Below are positions 8,981 to 18,320 of a stretch of 39,299 nucleotides of DNA, piece after piece. The notes below the pieces were generated by a model that worked only from the letters and a program-made list of their open reading frames with translations, was not told where the DNA came from and did no database searches. The stretch comes from Chara braunii (taxonomy: Eukaryota; Streptophyta; Charophyceae; Charales; Characeae). A program made the translations under genes and the position numbers. Position 1 is the first letter of the stretch, and each line of letters opens with the position of its first letter. The DNA lies in assembly GCA_003427395.1 (NCBI GenBank), contig BFEA01000169.1, positions 2,511,505 through 2,550,803 on the forward strand, written 5' to 3'.

Positions 8981-10418
8981 ATTAACAGAACTGCTGTACT
9001 AACAGGGTGTGTTTGGGTAGATCAGGGGCTGTCAAAGATTAGACCTTGGGCTTGGCCATTAGACACTGCCTGTGGTAGCTAGGAGAGAACGTTCAGATAT
9101 TCTGAGGTACCCGGGTACATAATTTCGGGGGTCATCTAGGGTTCTCATGGGGTCGGGGGAGAAAAAAGGGTTTGCGCCTAGCATCCGAAGTTCCCATATG
9201 ACAGGGCTCATTCGAACATGCTTCAACTGCGGCTGAATGAGATAACCTGCTTAGCACTGGCGCCTGCAACAGCTGGCTGGTCAGGTGATTCCCACCATCA
9301 AAAGGTAGAGGGTTTCCTGCGCACTAAGCTAGGCCTGAGGGAGTAGGGGGGGTGTGCCAGGGAGAATTGACAGAAGGAGGGTGGGTGGGGTCTCACATCG
9401 ACCCTCTGTGTTGTAACCGGAGGGCCGCTTGAGTCTTTTGTCACTGTTCAGGGAGGGTGCAAAGAAAGAATAAATGGAACAATAGGGAGGGCCAATAGTA
9501 AAAGGGGAAAAAAGGGACAGAAGGAAAGCAAAACGAAAACCGAAAGACACACTTAAACAACAGGGGCAGAGTCCCAGTGGAATGGATCATTAGATACCGT
9601 CCATAGATACTGAAGATCAACCACCAATATCTCTTGGGCCTTGCCCCAGGAAACCTATCTGTGGTAGTCTTCAGCACTCCTGGGAAACCATGCCTGTTGG
9701 TGACCCGTCAAGGAGAGGTAGACTTTATCCCCTTGCCTTTGGCTGTCTACACTTGATCCAAGGAGACAGACACAGCGAACCTTCTTTGCTAAGTGCAGCT
9801 AGTTCGTTAATAATGGTGCGGACCCCCCATGCAAAAAACAGCACTTACTACCTCCTTGCCTCCAGTTGAAAATAATAGCTAGTTTGATTTCAAATAACAA
9901 ATACCAGAAGAACGTCTCAGGATTCAGAATGCATTGATTACTCTGGGGTAACCCAGGTAACACAGAGCATTCACTCTCTGCCAACACAATAATGTTGCCA
10001 GGAGACCTGCCTCTTCAGCCATTAAAAGCCGCTAGATAGTAGATACTGAAATCTAAGTCATCTGATCGTCCAACACAGGCAGCAGATCATTTACTGAATC
10101 ATCCCAAACCAGAAAAGATCGAGCAGACAACTATCAGGGGCAGGGGGAGGGGAAGGCTGTGCAAAGCCTGAACTTGGTCTCATTGAGGATTTTTACTGAT
10201 GAATGTTGCTTGCACAATACTTTCAGGCCAACTACCTCCTTTCCTCCAGTTAACAATAATAGCCGATCTGATTTGCAATTTTATTTTTTATTTTTTTACT
10301 ACAAAAAGAGCATCTCAGGACAGCATTGAATGCTCGGGGGTAACCCAGGGAACCCAGTAGAGTGACTGTTGATGCTCTGAGAACCTGGGCGACATACCCA
10401 GCCTGAGTCAATGGGGAA
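8981..10418. other. Gene-free stretch
   Basis: No gene is recognised. Short minus-strand frames (9329-9677, 9799-9987) lack domains. Two related segments occur at about 9858-9970 and 10225-10350 (CCTCC-TTCCTCCAGTT, AACAATAATAGC..GATTTGA and GCATCTCAGGA...CATTGA...GGGTAACCCAGG). They are diverged copies of one dispersed repeat. Confidence 0.45.
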
Positions 10419-10531
10419 ACTACCGTCTTCCCCCGAACACAACGCACCCTCATTTTGGCTGTATCTGGCCTGAAATATAGCTTGTATACATTCATTTTTA
10501 GGGTGCGTTATGTTCGGGGGAAGACGGTAGT
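10419..10531. mobile_element. MITE family M2, best copy
   Basis: 113 bp with terminal inverted repeats of about 31 bp: ACTACCGTCTTCCCCCGAAC, then ACAACGCACCCT on the left, and the inverse (AGGGTGCGTTATGTTCGGGG...) on the right, with one internal mismatch. The centre is AT-rich. Its near-perfect termini make it the youngest of three copies (others at 1565 and 2860). No clear target duplication could be assigned, and the superfamily is undetermined. Confidence 0.9.
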
Positions 10532-10763
10532 AGGTACTAGGTAGGATGCCAGGCATAATCCAGTCACTGTTGCAGCCGATGGGATGCAATGAAATGTTTG
10601 TTCAGTGTTTCTTCCACCATGCTCATGCTTGCTTGGAGGGGAGGTGGTCCGGACACAGAAGGGTGTGGTAGTTTCCCAAGCTCATCTGCATCTGCATCTG
10701 CATAAAAGTGTGCTGAGAAAAGCTATACAGGAGATGCGGTGACTGGGAAGGACTCCAGCCTGA

Positions 10764-10952
10764 GAATGCTGCCAAGATTTTGGGAAGAAAGTTTACACAG
10801 CTGCTGCCACAGCCTTTGGAATTGCACTGGGTGCACATGGGGATAAGGATTGCTCTGTGCAGTTCTTGGATACCATCAGCAATGGTTGCTTCTTCTTTCT
10901 GTTTTTCTGGAACTGGATAACCAGTTTGGTGAAGAGTCTGCAACTGGGATAA
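10764..10952 (+). other. Unidentified exon-like frame with stop
   Basis: A plus-strand frame ending in TAA at 10950-10952 encodes a stretch including AAATAFGIALGAHGDKD and SVQFLDTISNG, which reads like a folded protein. A good splice-acceptor-like TTTACACAG ends at 10800, so the frame could be a terminal exon starting at 10801. I do not recognise the family. A minus-strand frame overlaps it. It may equally be chance or a transposon relic. Confidence 0.2.
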
Positions 10953-11335
10953 AGGAGGGTTCGTACTGCTCTCTCAGTCAGTCAAATGAGTGAGGTTCTG
11001 TTAGACGAGAAATTAAAGCTCTCCCATCCGAATAAAATGGCGGGTTCCCGTACAATAGGTAGGCAGCTTGAGGAAGGATGTAAAATAACGACGGCTTTGA
11101 GTTGACAATATTAGGGCCCCACCTCAGGGATCTTAGGGACCGTCTTTATGTCGGTCGGGAAAGCCCACACATTGGATGGGTCCATTGTTTCCCCACTGGA
11201 TGATGGCTTCTAATCTGGGAGGATGAGTGGGGCTACTGGAAGGAGTGCCTGAATTTTCGTGAAGATCTTTGTCCATGTCCCTGGACTTTCACCAAACCTT
11301 CTGTCAGAACTGTAGAAATCTACGTGCCCAGTGGG
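10953..11335. other. Gene-free stretch
   Basis: I see no gene, repeat family or RNA gene here. Confidence 0.4.
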
Positions 11336-11437
11336 TACCGACCCACTAAGACCTGGATTAAAGAAAGTCTGAGCCAATTGCTTGTCACCAGTCTATATCA
11401 TGCAGCTTGACCAGTGGCAATCAATTGGCTCAGTCTT
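11336..11437. mobile_element. Foldback element family M3, copy 2
   Basis: AGTCTGAGCCAATTGCTTGT (from 11366) and its inverse, ending CAATCAATTGGCTCAGTCTT at 11437, form arms of about 28 bases around a short loop, 73 bp in all (11365-11437). The preceding ACCTGGATTAAAGAAAGTCT matches the segment before the M3 copy at 7.0 kb. Related single arms occur at 2566, 2710 and 2755. No coding capacity. Confidence 0.75.
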
Positions 11438-12063
11438 CCTAATTCCTCGGGGCATGTGTACAAAGGTCACAGTCCCATTAGGCGTGGCCTCGTACCTTTA
11501 TGAGGTCAGAAGAGAGAAACCTGTACTCCTTTTCTTTTGAGGGAACACAGGCGCCTGCCCTTTCCTACTCTTTTCGCCGATAGGTGCAACTGCAGGAGTA
11601 GTCACACATCCTCCTCTTCGACCCAAATGATCCGTTGACTCTGCTCATCTGACTTTCCTGCCTCCGTCTGCGAAAAGGCCCAGAGTCAGAAAGTCAAGCA
11701 CCTTAGGAGGTGATATTTCTCTTTTTGTTTTTCCCCTGTGTCATCCAACAGGCTGCGGTGATGTGCCGCAAACTGTATGCCCAAGTGTGATTGCATGCAA
11801 CCTCCTAACCATCATGCATGTGTTCTCCACGGTCTTTTTAAACCATCAGTTCCCCGCCCAGCCAAAAAAATCTGACCTCCTGAATTCATGGAGGTCCTTG
11901 ACAGGGTTGGTAGAGGGCTGGGTAGAGCCTCTATAGAGGTGCGGGGGTCACTCGTTTTGAAAACGAGAAGGAACGACCACCGACGGAAATACCAGTAGGA
12001 TTCAACAACCAAAAAAATCTGGAAAGGGAAAAGCTTCCTTGGGAACGGCGCGCGGCAGCCTGA
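11438..12063. other. Gene-free stretch
   Basis: No recognised gene. A minus-strand frame of 148 codons (11812-12258) is serine/leucine-rich without domain signature and runs into the U6-derived repeats, so I do not treat it as a gene. Confidence 0.4.
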
Positions 12064-12207
12064 GGTGGTGGAGCAGTGTGTCTCGTGAAGAACTATACAG
12101 CGTGCAAACATGAGAATGAATCTTCCCCCTGAAAGCTGGTTGATACAGGGAAGATTAGTATGTGGCCCTGGACAAGGATGGCACGCATAAATTGAGAAAT
12201 ATATCGG
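12064..12207 (+). mobile_element. M1-U6 chimeric repeat, copy 1
   Basis: The 5' part is M1-like (GGTGGTGGAGCAGTGTG, then GTGCAAACATGAGAATGAAT and CTTCC). At GATACA (12142) it switches to the 3' half of U6 snRNA: GATACAGGGAAGATTAG, GACAAGGATGGCACGCATAA, ATTGAGAAAT. M1 itself has AAAGATACA at the equivalent place, so the join is at a shared 6-bp word. The copy has diverged from both parents. The same junction recurs at 12420. Confidence 0.75.
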
Positions 12208-12256
12208 AAAAGAAAGAAAACTTAGAAAAGCAGAAAGGTACAGCCCCCGTGGGATC

Positions 12257-12359
12257 ACTCTGACAGGCGCATTGCCCGCACCTCAGTAGAGATTTGCACA
12301 GTGCCATGACTCTGACAGGCGCGTTACCACACCTCGGTAGAGATTTGCGGAGTGGCATT
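12257..12359. repeat. 52-bp tandem duplication between the chimeras
   Basis: ACTCTGACAGGCGC(A/G)TT followed by CACCTC(A/G)GTAGAGATTTGC occurs at 12257 and 12309. It lies between two M1-U6 chimeras, so the whole 12.06-12.49 kb block may be a larger duplication. Confidence 0.85.
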
Positions 12360-12360
12360 C

Positions 12361-12485
12361 GCGCTGCACTGCCTTCGAATGTGCAAAATGAGGAGGAATC
12401 TTCAGCCGGAACGCTGGTAGATACAATAAAGATTAGCACAGCCCTGTGTGAGGATAGCACGCATAAATCGAGAAATAGTCCGAAA
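12361..12485 (+). mobile_element. M1-U6 chimeric repeat, copy 2
   Basis: M1-like start (GCGCTGCACTGCC, ATGTGCAAAATGAGGAGGAA, TCTTCAGCCGGAACGCTGG), then from GATACA at 12420 the U6 3' half: AAAGATTAGCACAGCCC, GAGGATAGCACGCATAAATC, GAGAAATAGTCC. The U6 3' end is better preserved than in copy 1. No T-run terminator follows, so it is not an active U6 gene. Confidence 0.8.
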
Positions 12486-12549
12486 GACGGCGAAAAAAGG
12501 CAGGGTGGGAAACAGCTACAGTGGCCTGCTTTTTGTCTTTTGTGCGTTA

Positions 12550-12668
12550 GGGCCTCCCTCCACCACTCCAAATGTGCGAAATGAGACTGAATCTTACGCT
12601 AGAACATGGCAAGATACATTGCCATATTTTTTTGTCCTGTGCATGTGGAGAGTAGCGGAGCGGGGCCC
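12550..12668. mobile_element. MITE family M1, intact copy
   Basis: 119 bp with both ends recognisable: GGGCCTCCCTCCACCACTCC on the left and the inverse of GGGCCCCGCTCCGCTACTCT on the right. The inner regions AAATGTGCGAAATGAGAC and (inverted) CCACATGCACAGGAC continue the imperfect palindrome. The centre GAACATGGCAAGATACATTG is diagnostic. No coding capacity; it lies just after the chimeras, in the same orientation as their M1 part. Confidence 0.8.
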
Positions 12669-13266
12669 TCAGGTTGTAGCTGGAGAGCCGTGGCATTACT
12701 GTGAGGAGGGGGGAAATTGGCGAATTGCACACAAATGGCAGAAAAGAAAAAGAGACGAAGGGGAAAACAAAAGAAAAAATACTCAGGGGAAAAAAAAGAA
12801 AACAATCAGAACAGAGCGACGGGTCGCCTGCATTGAAGGGCCGGTCAGCTGCTGTATCTCCACGGTGCAGCAGCCCAATTCACGAAAACGAAAGAGGTTC
12901 AGTGGCTTGGAAAAACAAAAGTTTGGCAAGGCTGCCTCGGGGGTACTGGTGGTTTAAACATCTTTTTTGGATTTCAGAAAAGTACATTGAGCTCAATATA
13001 GTAAGGCCCATTTTGCGTGGATGGATGTTGGGCGAAATGGCATCCGGGTGCATCCCGCCCGACGCACCAGCATGCACGGCGCGTTTCTGCAAAATGGCTG
13101 GGAAATGTACTCGTGGAGTTGTGGTTTAAATAAGTGGCATCTGCTTTTCTATGAAAGAGCAACCGTAAAGACAAAACATATATGCAGCAGGTGGCGTGGC
13201 ATCACATTGCTTAGCCTAAGTCTATAGGTGGATTAGGAATTATAAAGCCAGAAGATCGTCATGATT
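12669..13266. other. Gene-free stretch with M4-like ends
   Basis: An A-rich tract lies at 12740-12805. TACTGGTGGT followed by TTAA (12954-12957) is an isolated right end of MITE family M4. GTTGTGGT followed by TTAA at 13126-13129 is a weaker one. Overlapping frames on both strands (up to 169 codons at 12448-12957) run through the repeats and are not accepted as genes. Confidence 0.45.
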
Positions 13267-13455
13267 TCACCCCCACTCTGCAGCTGCTTCCTTCTCTTTC
13301 TCCCCTGTTATACGCAGGGGATGAGATTGACCCCCTGATCTCCCCCCCACTCTGCAGCTGCTCCCTTCCCTTTCTTCCCCGCTTACTTCCCCTCCCCCCT
13401 CCCACCCCACCCCACCCCACCCCACCCCACCCCACCCCACTCCAACCCACCCCTC
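13267..13455. repeat. Pyrimidine-rich duplication and (CCCCA)n
   Basis: CCCACTCTGCAGCTGCTTCC and CCCACTCTGCAGCTGCTCCC mark two units about 76 bp apart (13270 and 13346). They are followed by an uninterrupted CCCCA pentanucleotide array at about 13402-13440. The open minus-strand frames here are artefacts of the repeat (Gly/Val/Trp-rich). Confidence 0.85.
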
Positions 13456-13802
13456 AGTCCTCCCATTCAATCCCTCTTGCCCATTCTCCCTCCTCACTCC
13501 CCATGATGCCTGCCCTTCGACCCCTCTGCATCTCAAGTCTCCCCAACTGGTCAAGTGGGGACTTAGTAAGCAGCATGTGGACAGAGTAGAGTAGGATATG
13601 GGTGTGCTGAAAGGGGATTCTAAAGACGATCAGAAGACGCAGAATAGCAGCAGGGCTATATGGTGACTGGCGGGGTTAAGTACTGGGTTTACTGCACATT
13701 TGCCTCCTCCCCAGAAATGGCAGAGTTACTGATGAGGGTATCTCATCTGGTTTGATAATTTTTTTCCTTCAGTTATTCAAAGGCGGTTCACCATTCATCT
13801 GA

Positions 13803-13848
13803 ACCCATTTTCCAGCAGGTGTTGCTCCTCACCAATAGAACGGAGCCA
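13803..13848 (-). repeat. B55 repeat copy
   Basis: CCATTTTCCAGCAGGTGTTG then CTCCTCACCAATAGAACGGA: an inverted, well-kept copy. Confidence 0.6.
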
Positions 13849-13916
13849 TCTCTAAGCAAAGGGCCACTATTGGGGATCTCTAATCGACCCCAGTAGTGGG
13901 TTCCCCCCGACTCTTG

Positions 13917-14013
13917 CCTTTTTGGACCATTTCTTGATTTATGTGTGCCATCCTTGCGCAGGGGCCATGCTAGTCTTCTCCGTATCATGCGGATTTTAAC
14001 AGATGTCCCAAGT
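13917..14013 (-). pseudogene. U6: U6 snRNA pseudogene, near full length
   Basis: On the minus strand it runs from the U6 5' region (GGGACATCTGTTAAAATCC) through GAAGACTAGCATGGCCCCTG, CGCAAGGATGGCACACATAA and ATCAAGAAATGGTCC to the 3' end. There it is followed by A residues (CCAAAAAAGG) rather than the T run of a polymerase III terminator. Several substitutions lie in the core (GATACGG, ACTAGC). An A-tail fits a retrocopy. No target duplication was found. Confidence 0.85.
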
Positions 14014-14149
14014 AGTGGTTTTACCCCTGACTGATGGACCGCAGGAAACAATGGTTGCGGAGGACATTCTGCCGCTGTAGAGGAGGGAACTGACTGCAAA
14101 GGTAGAAGAATGTACTGACAGACTATGGGCGTCGTTAGACACTCTTATT

Positions 14150-14580
14150 GAAATCCTTGGGCAATAGGAAAGATTCCTAATAGCTCAAAAGGAAATTTAG
14201 GCCCTTCGTTCCACCGGTCCTCGGGGACGTCGCCCGAGGACATTTCCTAAGAGCGATGTCAGAAAAAGAAAAGGAAAAGCAAAAAAAAACAGTTGTGCTT
14301 CAGGCCTTCACCCAATAGGGTGCCGCCACGATCCACATTCTCGGCTGTAACGTCTATCTACCCATGTGCCATCTCCTCTCCGTGAAACACGGATTCCGTG
14401 TGCCCAAGGGACCTCGTGAGGTCCCTTGGGCAATAGGAAGAAATGGCTGGGGAAATTCCTATTGCCCGAGGAATTTCCTTACGAGTGTTCTAACTTTTTT
14501 TTTGGGATTGCGCCCCCGAGGATAGGTGGAACAAACAATTCCTTGGGGATTTCGTGTCCCGGAGGAGTGTTTAACGACTC
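14150..14580. repeat. Foldback-rich region with long palindrome
   Basis: Bases 14401-14415 (TGCCCAAGGGACCTC) and 14418-14432 (GAGGTCCCTTGGGCA) form a perfect 15-bp hairpin with a 2-base loop. TTGGGCAATAGGAA occurs directly at 14157 and 14426 and inverted (TTCCTATTGCCCGAGG) at 14456. CGAGGA and GGAAATTCC words recur on both sides. The region behaves as nested inverted repeats, probably a foldback or MITE-type element whose outer ends I could not fix. Confidence 0.65.
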
Positions 14581-15011
14581 CCTATATGACAAGAGCTTTA
14601 TCTCTTAACTGAAGGTGCAGAGGTATCAATACGCGTGGAAAATAGGGATCATAGACTGAGCCCTCCTTCATCAACTTTCCAGGGCATGTGTGGATAATAT
14701 TTATCATGTCTGTTTGTGTGTCAGACTATTGGAACCTTTCACCTTGTATACTGTGGCTCTCAACAGATTTCTAAGTATATTGAGAACTGTGCAAACGTTT
14801 CTACAAAAAACAAAGGTGAGAGGACAGGATAGGTCAGGAAGAAGACGGGATCATCATTTCAGGTTGGGGGAGCATAGAAGCAGAAGACAGAGGTTTAGGG
14901 AGTCATGGAAATGGCAGGCATCCTTATCCAACCGGACGAAGAGACCCTGTTCCCTTCTTCTTTCTCATTTTCAGTACCATTTAATGTTGCTATAGCACGC
15001 TGGCTGAGATT
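14581..15011. other. Gene-free stretch
   Basis: A plus-strand frame of 101 codons (14690-14995) has no recognisable domain. No repeat family is seen. Confidence 0.35.
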
Positions 15012-15047
15012 GCCATCAGGTGATGCTCCCCACCAATAGATGGAGCT
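15012..15047 (-). repeat. B55 repeat copy, short
   Basis: CCATCAGGTGATGCTCCCCA, then CCAATAGATGGAGC. Confidence 0.55.
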
Positions 15048-15270
15048 TCAGCGAATGTCGGGCAGACCTGAAACCTGTAGGCCAGCTCTAGTCAGCAGGC
15101 TAGCAGATAGATTCGGAAACTGTAAGGCAGCAATGAAATCAGAAGACGGAGACCGGACACACGAAACACATAAGAATACGCAGGAGAAAAAAAATAGAAG
15201 ACGCCAACAAAATCAGAATGGACATCTGATTGATTTGAAATCAGAACATACATGTGTATGCGATGCTGAC

Positions 15271-15313
15271 CCAGGTTGTCAGCAGGTGGTGCTCCCCACC
15301 AATAGGTGGAGCC
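15271..15313 (-). repeat. B55 repeat copy
   Basis: CCAGGTTGTCAGCAGGTGGT, then GCTCCCCACCAATAGGTGGA. Together with 15012, 15861 and 16073 it makes a run of four same-orientation copies within 1.1 kb. Confidence 0.6.
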
Positions 15314-15716
15314 TGGCAAACTGAAACTTTGTGGTCACCCCAGACTCGGAGTTGCAGTCTGTCCCAAGAAGAACTCTTTGAGTTGAAAAGAAGGAAAGTA
15401 ACTTTTTTCTGGAATGGGTGGAGGGGTACCCAGGGGTTCTGTTGGGAAGTGTTTGGAGATGCCACTGAAAAGGGGGGTTGAAGAGGCCAAATCTACAACA
15501 GGGGCGAATGTGGATAATTATGGCACTATTTTTTTGTTGGGGGTGACATGTTTTCAACTTTCATCTCTTAGAAAGGGAAGTGGCTGGTATGCTTGCATTC
15601 TTTGATCTACCGCTATGCCTTTTCACCTGCTGGGCTGTTAGAAACCACCGTTATGTAACCGACCTAGTTTAGTTGGCAGGTCAGGTCCGAAGTTAGTGCT
15701 GAAGGGGTTGAACATA

Positions 15717-15842
15717 GGGCATCACCACACTACTCATCACATATGCAAAATGGAGGAGGATGTATCTCCTGCTAGAACGTGGAAAGATATACCCGCCATA
15801 GTTCTTGTCTCTTTCACTTTGGGTGAGTGGTGTGCGAGGCCA
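15717..15842. mobile_element. MITE family M1, intact copy
   Basis: About 126 bp. The left end GGGCATCACCACACTACTCA and the right end (inverse: TGGCCTCGCACACCACTCAC) are both present. Interior: ATATGCAAAATGGAGGAGG, GAACGTGGAAAGATATACCC. A B55 copy follows 20 bp downstream, the same neighbour relation as at 840/841. Confidence 0.75.
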
Positions 15843-15860
15843 ATGATGTCTACAGTCTTT

Positions 15861-15914
15861 GGGATGCTGGACCCAGGTTCGAGGGAGTGATGCCCCCAAC
15901 CAATAGACTGAAGC
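15861..15914 (-). repeat. B55 repeat copy, diverged
   Basis: GGATGCTGGACCCAGGTTCG, GAGTGATGCCCCCAACCAAT, AGACTGAAGC. The GGGATGCTGGACC edge is the best view of the family 3' edge (GGTCCAGCATCCC on the minus strand). Confidence 0.55.
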
Positions 15915-16072
15915 TGAACCGTTCGAAAAAGAGACAATAAGCCTTGTCAGAATGCATATGGGCATCTGCACATTTAGGTGCAGACCATGCACTTGTTCAT
16001 TTGCACAGCCAGATGGATTACAATGGGTTAGTTTTGCATTTGCAAACCTAAGCAACCTGGCTGACGAGGAAA

Positions 16073-16126
16073 AGGGACGCTAGACCTGTTTTCCAGCAGG
16101 TGCATCTCCCCACCAATCGATGGAGT
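16073..16126 (-). repeat. B55 repeat copy
   Basis: GGGACGCTAGACCTGTTTTC, CAGCAGGTGCATCTCCCCAC, CAATCGATGGAG: nearly the full consensus inverted. Confidence 0.65.
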
Positions 16127-16322
16127 GGCCAACGACTCATACTAAGGAGGGCTGTTCATATCATTCCCCCCTTAGTAGGGACTGCAGGCGTTTCCTCTAA
16201 AAAAAAAAAAAAAGGCATATACAAGACAGACCCCACTCTAATGACAAGTGAACATTGCAAGACAACTCTTTTCTTTCTCTGCACGTTCCTCTGAAGAACA
16301 GGTCCTCCAGAGTCTTCCTCTA

Positions 16323-16325
<3 letters not shown>

Positions 16326-16372
<47 letters not shown>

Positions 16373-16373
16373 N

Positions 16374-16409
<36 letters not shown>
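16326..16409. repeat. (TG)n microsatellite with one undetermined base
   Basis: About 84 bases of TG with an N at 16373. The N most likely marks an assembly or consensus uncertainty inside the tract, so the true length may differ. Confidence 0.97.
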
Positions 16410-16410
<1 letters not shown>

Positions 16411-16449
16411 ATCCTTCCGCAGGGGTCATCTACTCCTCTCTGGATGTTC

Positions 16450-16482
<33 letters not shown>
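16450..16482. repeat. (TTG)n microsatellite
   Basis: About 11 TTG units. Frames spanning this and the TG tract are artefacts. Confidence 0.9.
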
Positions 16483-16514
16483 CGTTTTTGCCCCTTCAAA
16501 CAGAACCTCAGGGT

Positions 16515-16560
16515 TCTGGCTCCATATCCATTCTGGGGAGCAGCAGTCCGGTTCCTATTT
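16515..16560 (+). repeat. B55-related subfamily copy
   Basis: GGCTCCATATCCATTCTGGG, then GAGCAGCAGTCCGGTTCCTA. It matches the inverse of 7713-7755 closely, defining a subfamily with ATTCTGGGGAGCA. Confidence 0.55.
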
Positions 16561-16719
16561 GATACATCAGTTACTCACGCGCACTCCTCCCCATTATGGT
16601 TGGGTTGCCCGAGTGGGCGGCATTGATTACTTCCCTTGGGAAGGATGTACCACCCCTCACCCCTGCCTAAGTTAGCCTGAGATTGCATTAAGTGGCTGGT
16701 CCCTGCTCTAGACTCTACC

Positions 16720-17575
16720 TGGTTGTATTCTTCATCTGCTATCCTCCTTTGTCCGTCCGACCGTCCGACAATTCAGGTCCCCAGCCGCAGACCATCGCCC
16801 CCTCTGGCGGGTAGCGGCCCGCACACTTTACGACGTCAACCCCGGGGTACCCCAGGGGGGGCGTCCGAGGATGGCAAGCAGAGCCATTCTCTGGCTAGAC
16901 AGCTGAATGGCGGCTTCGCCCATCCCTTGTGTGGAAAGGTTGAAAGTCAGGGTCCTGCTCCTCTACTCGAGTGCCCCATAGCTGTTATCCGGTCCCTGGT
17001 GCTCCCTGCGCCAGCCCGACCAATTGAGGCAGAGCCTGTTTCCTCGCAGGGTGCTTATTCGTCCATTCCCGAGCAGTCGAGCAGCGAATTGCTGCCAGAT
17101 CTGAGGTACTTTATCCGGCCACCTCGCCATTTGTTGTCTGGCTCGTCTCCAGTCCTCCCAGTACTCAGCCTCCACCAGGGTCAAAGGGTAGTCCCACGCC
17201 TGCTGCAGAGGCTGCCGTTTTCCTTGCAAAGTCACCGTGCATCGCCTTTCCAGATTGTTCACAGGGCCAACAGGCACCCTTTGAAACAGTATTCTGGTAC
17301 AACTTGCATCCCGTTCTCCCTTGTCTGGGCAGGAGGATGTGGGGCGCTCTGGTTGAGAAGAGGGTGTCTGTGAGGGCCTGCCACCAAGCGGCCACTCTGT
17401 CCCATATTTGCTCCACTTCCAGGCAGGTGAGTAAGCAGGGCGTCATGTCTTCCACTTGACCAGCATTGCACACAAGGCATGGGTCGGGATGTTGCCTGTT
17501 TTCCTCTTTTGAGAATGTTTTTTTTGTCCTTCCTCAAGTTGGAGCCATGTGAGGAAAAATCCTGATGGCAACCTC
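16720..17575 (-). mobile_element. LINE-C: non-LTR retrotransposon C-terminal fragment
   Basis: Minus-strand frames, shifted relative to each other, encode a zinc-finger-like C-terminal region: CNAGQVEDMTPCLLTC followed by EQIWDRVAAWWQAL. This resembles the CxxC...H...C module and Trp-rich tail after the reverse transcriptase of plant-type LINEs. A further frame (16963-17277) gives a Trp/Gln/Arg-rich tail (EYWEDWRRARQQMARW). It has the same layout as LINE-A (21.6-22.5 kb) but is clearly a different lineage. No reverse transcriptase motif lies upstream, so it is 5'-truncated. The plus-strand 216-codon frame over it is a shadow. Confidence 0.65.
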
Positions 17576-17609
17576 ACACTGTCGCCTGTCCCCTCTCCTG
17601 GACCAACTT

Positions 17610-17764
17610 TTAAACCACCAGCACTTGGCCCAGCTATCGGCCGCGGAAAAAAATAGAGTAGAAACGTTTCTAGTTGGATGAATTTGGGCGCTCCTGTAGT
17701 AGCCCGTACGTTTCCTAACCATGCGCGTTAACGGGCATGACTCTGGGAAGTACTGGTGGTTTAA
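17610..17764. mobile_element. MITE family M4, TTAA-flanked copy
   Basis: Bases 17614-17760 (147 bp) begin ACCACCAGCACTTGGCCCAG and end GAAGTACTGGTGGT, forming terminal inverted repeats, and are flanked by TTAA on both sides (17610-17613 and 17761-17764). A TTAA target is typical of piggyBac-type transposons, but the termini alone do not prove that superfamily. No transposase frame is present. It lies just beyond the 5' edge of LINE-C. Confidence 0.8.
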
Positions 17765-18148
17765 GGGGTGGGATGGATGGTCACACATCACTCACATTGG
17801 CCCCAAACCATTTTCTCCAGTTTCCAACGATGTTCAACCCCTAGATGTAGGAGCTGTACCATGATGTTACCATAAAAAAAGAAAAAAAAAAAAGCAACAC
17901 ACACTTCATATAGAAGAGTACTTAGAATAGCACATTATGTGAGGCTTTACTCTCGCGGAGGACACAATGTGCAAAACAGACTGCAGTATCCCATAGGATA
18001 CTCCAGCATGGCCTTTCTGCCTCGTCCAACAATTTGTGTTCAGGAAAAAAACGTGTTCAAACCCCGGTGTGGTCGTGTGTGACACTGTGGCGCCACCCAA
18101 AGCAGCAAATTAAAGGGCCAAGCGATCTTTCGAACATATGAAAGTTGA
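17765..18148. other. Gene-free stretch
   Basis: A-rich run at 17874-17893. No gene or repeat family recognised. Confidence 0.4.
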
Positions 18149-18320
18149 ACCACCAGTATTTGGCCCATACATCGGTTGCGGGCCCCTCACCGCAACTTTC
18201 GGGTGCCGTAAACGCGACAAAGGCCATCGATGAGATTTATCAATGGCGGCCTGGCCTCGAAAGTCACAGTGTGTTAACGTGAGGGGGCCATGGCCGATGT
18301 ATGGGCCAAGTACTGGTGGT
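18149..18320. mobile_element. MITE family M4, longer terminal repeats
   Basis: 172 bp. The left end ACCACCAGTATTTGGCCCAT, then ACATCGG, is the inverse of the right end with one mismatch over about 27 bases. Beyond that the pairing continues imperfectly (GGGCCCCTCACCG versus GGCCCCCTCACG). The flanks are TTGA and TAGT, so any TTAA duplication has decayed or never existed. No coding capacity. Confidence 0.85.

Noticed and set aside
16248-16675. Plus-strand frames rich in Cys and Val
   Set aside because: They are translations of the (TG)n and (TTG)n microsatellites and include the undetermined base.
16723-17373. A 216-codon plus-strand frame rich in Pro and Ser
   Set aside because: The minus strand here carries LINE-C motifs; the plus frame is its shadow.
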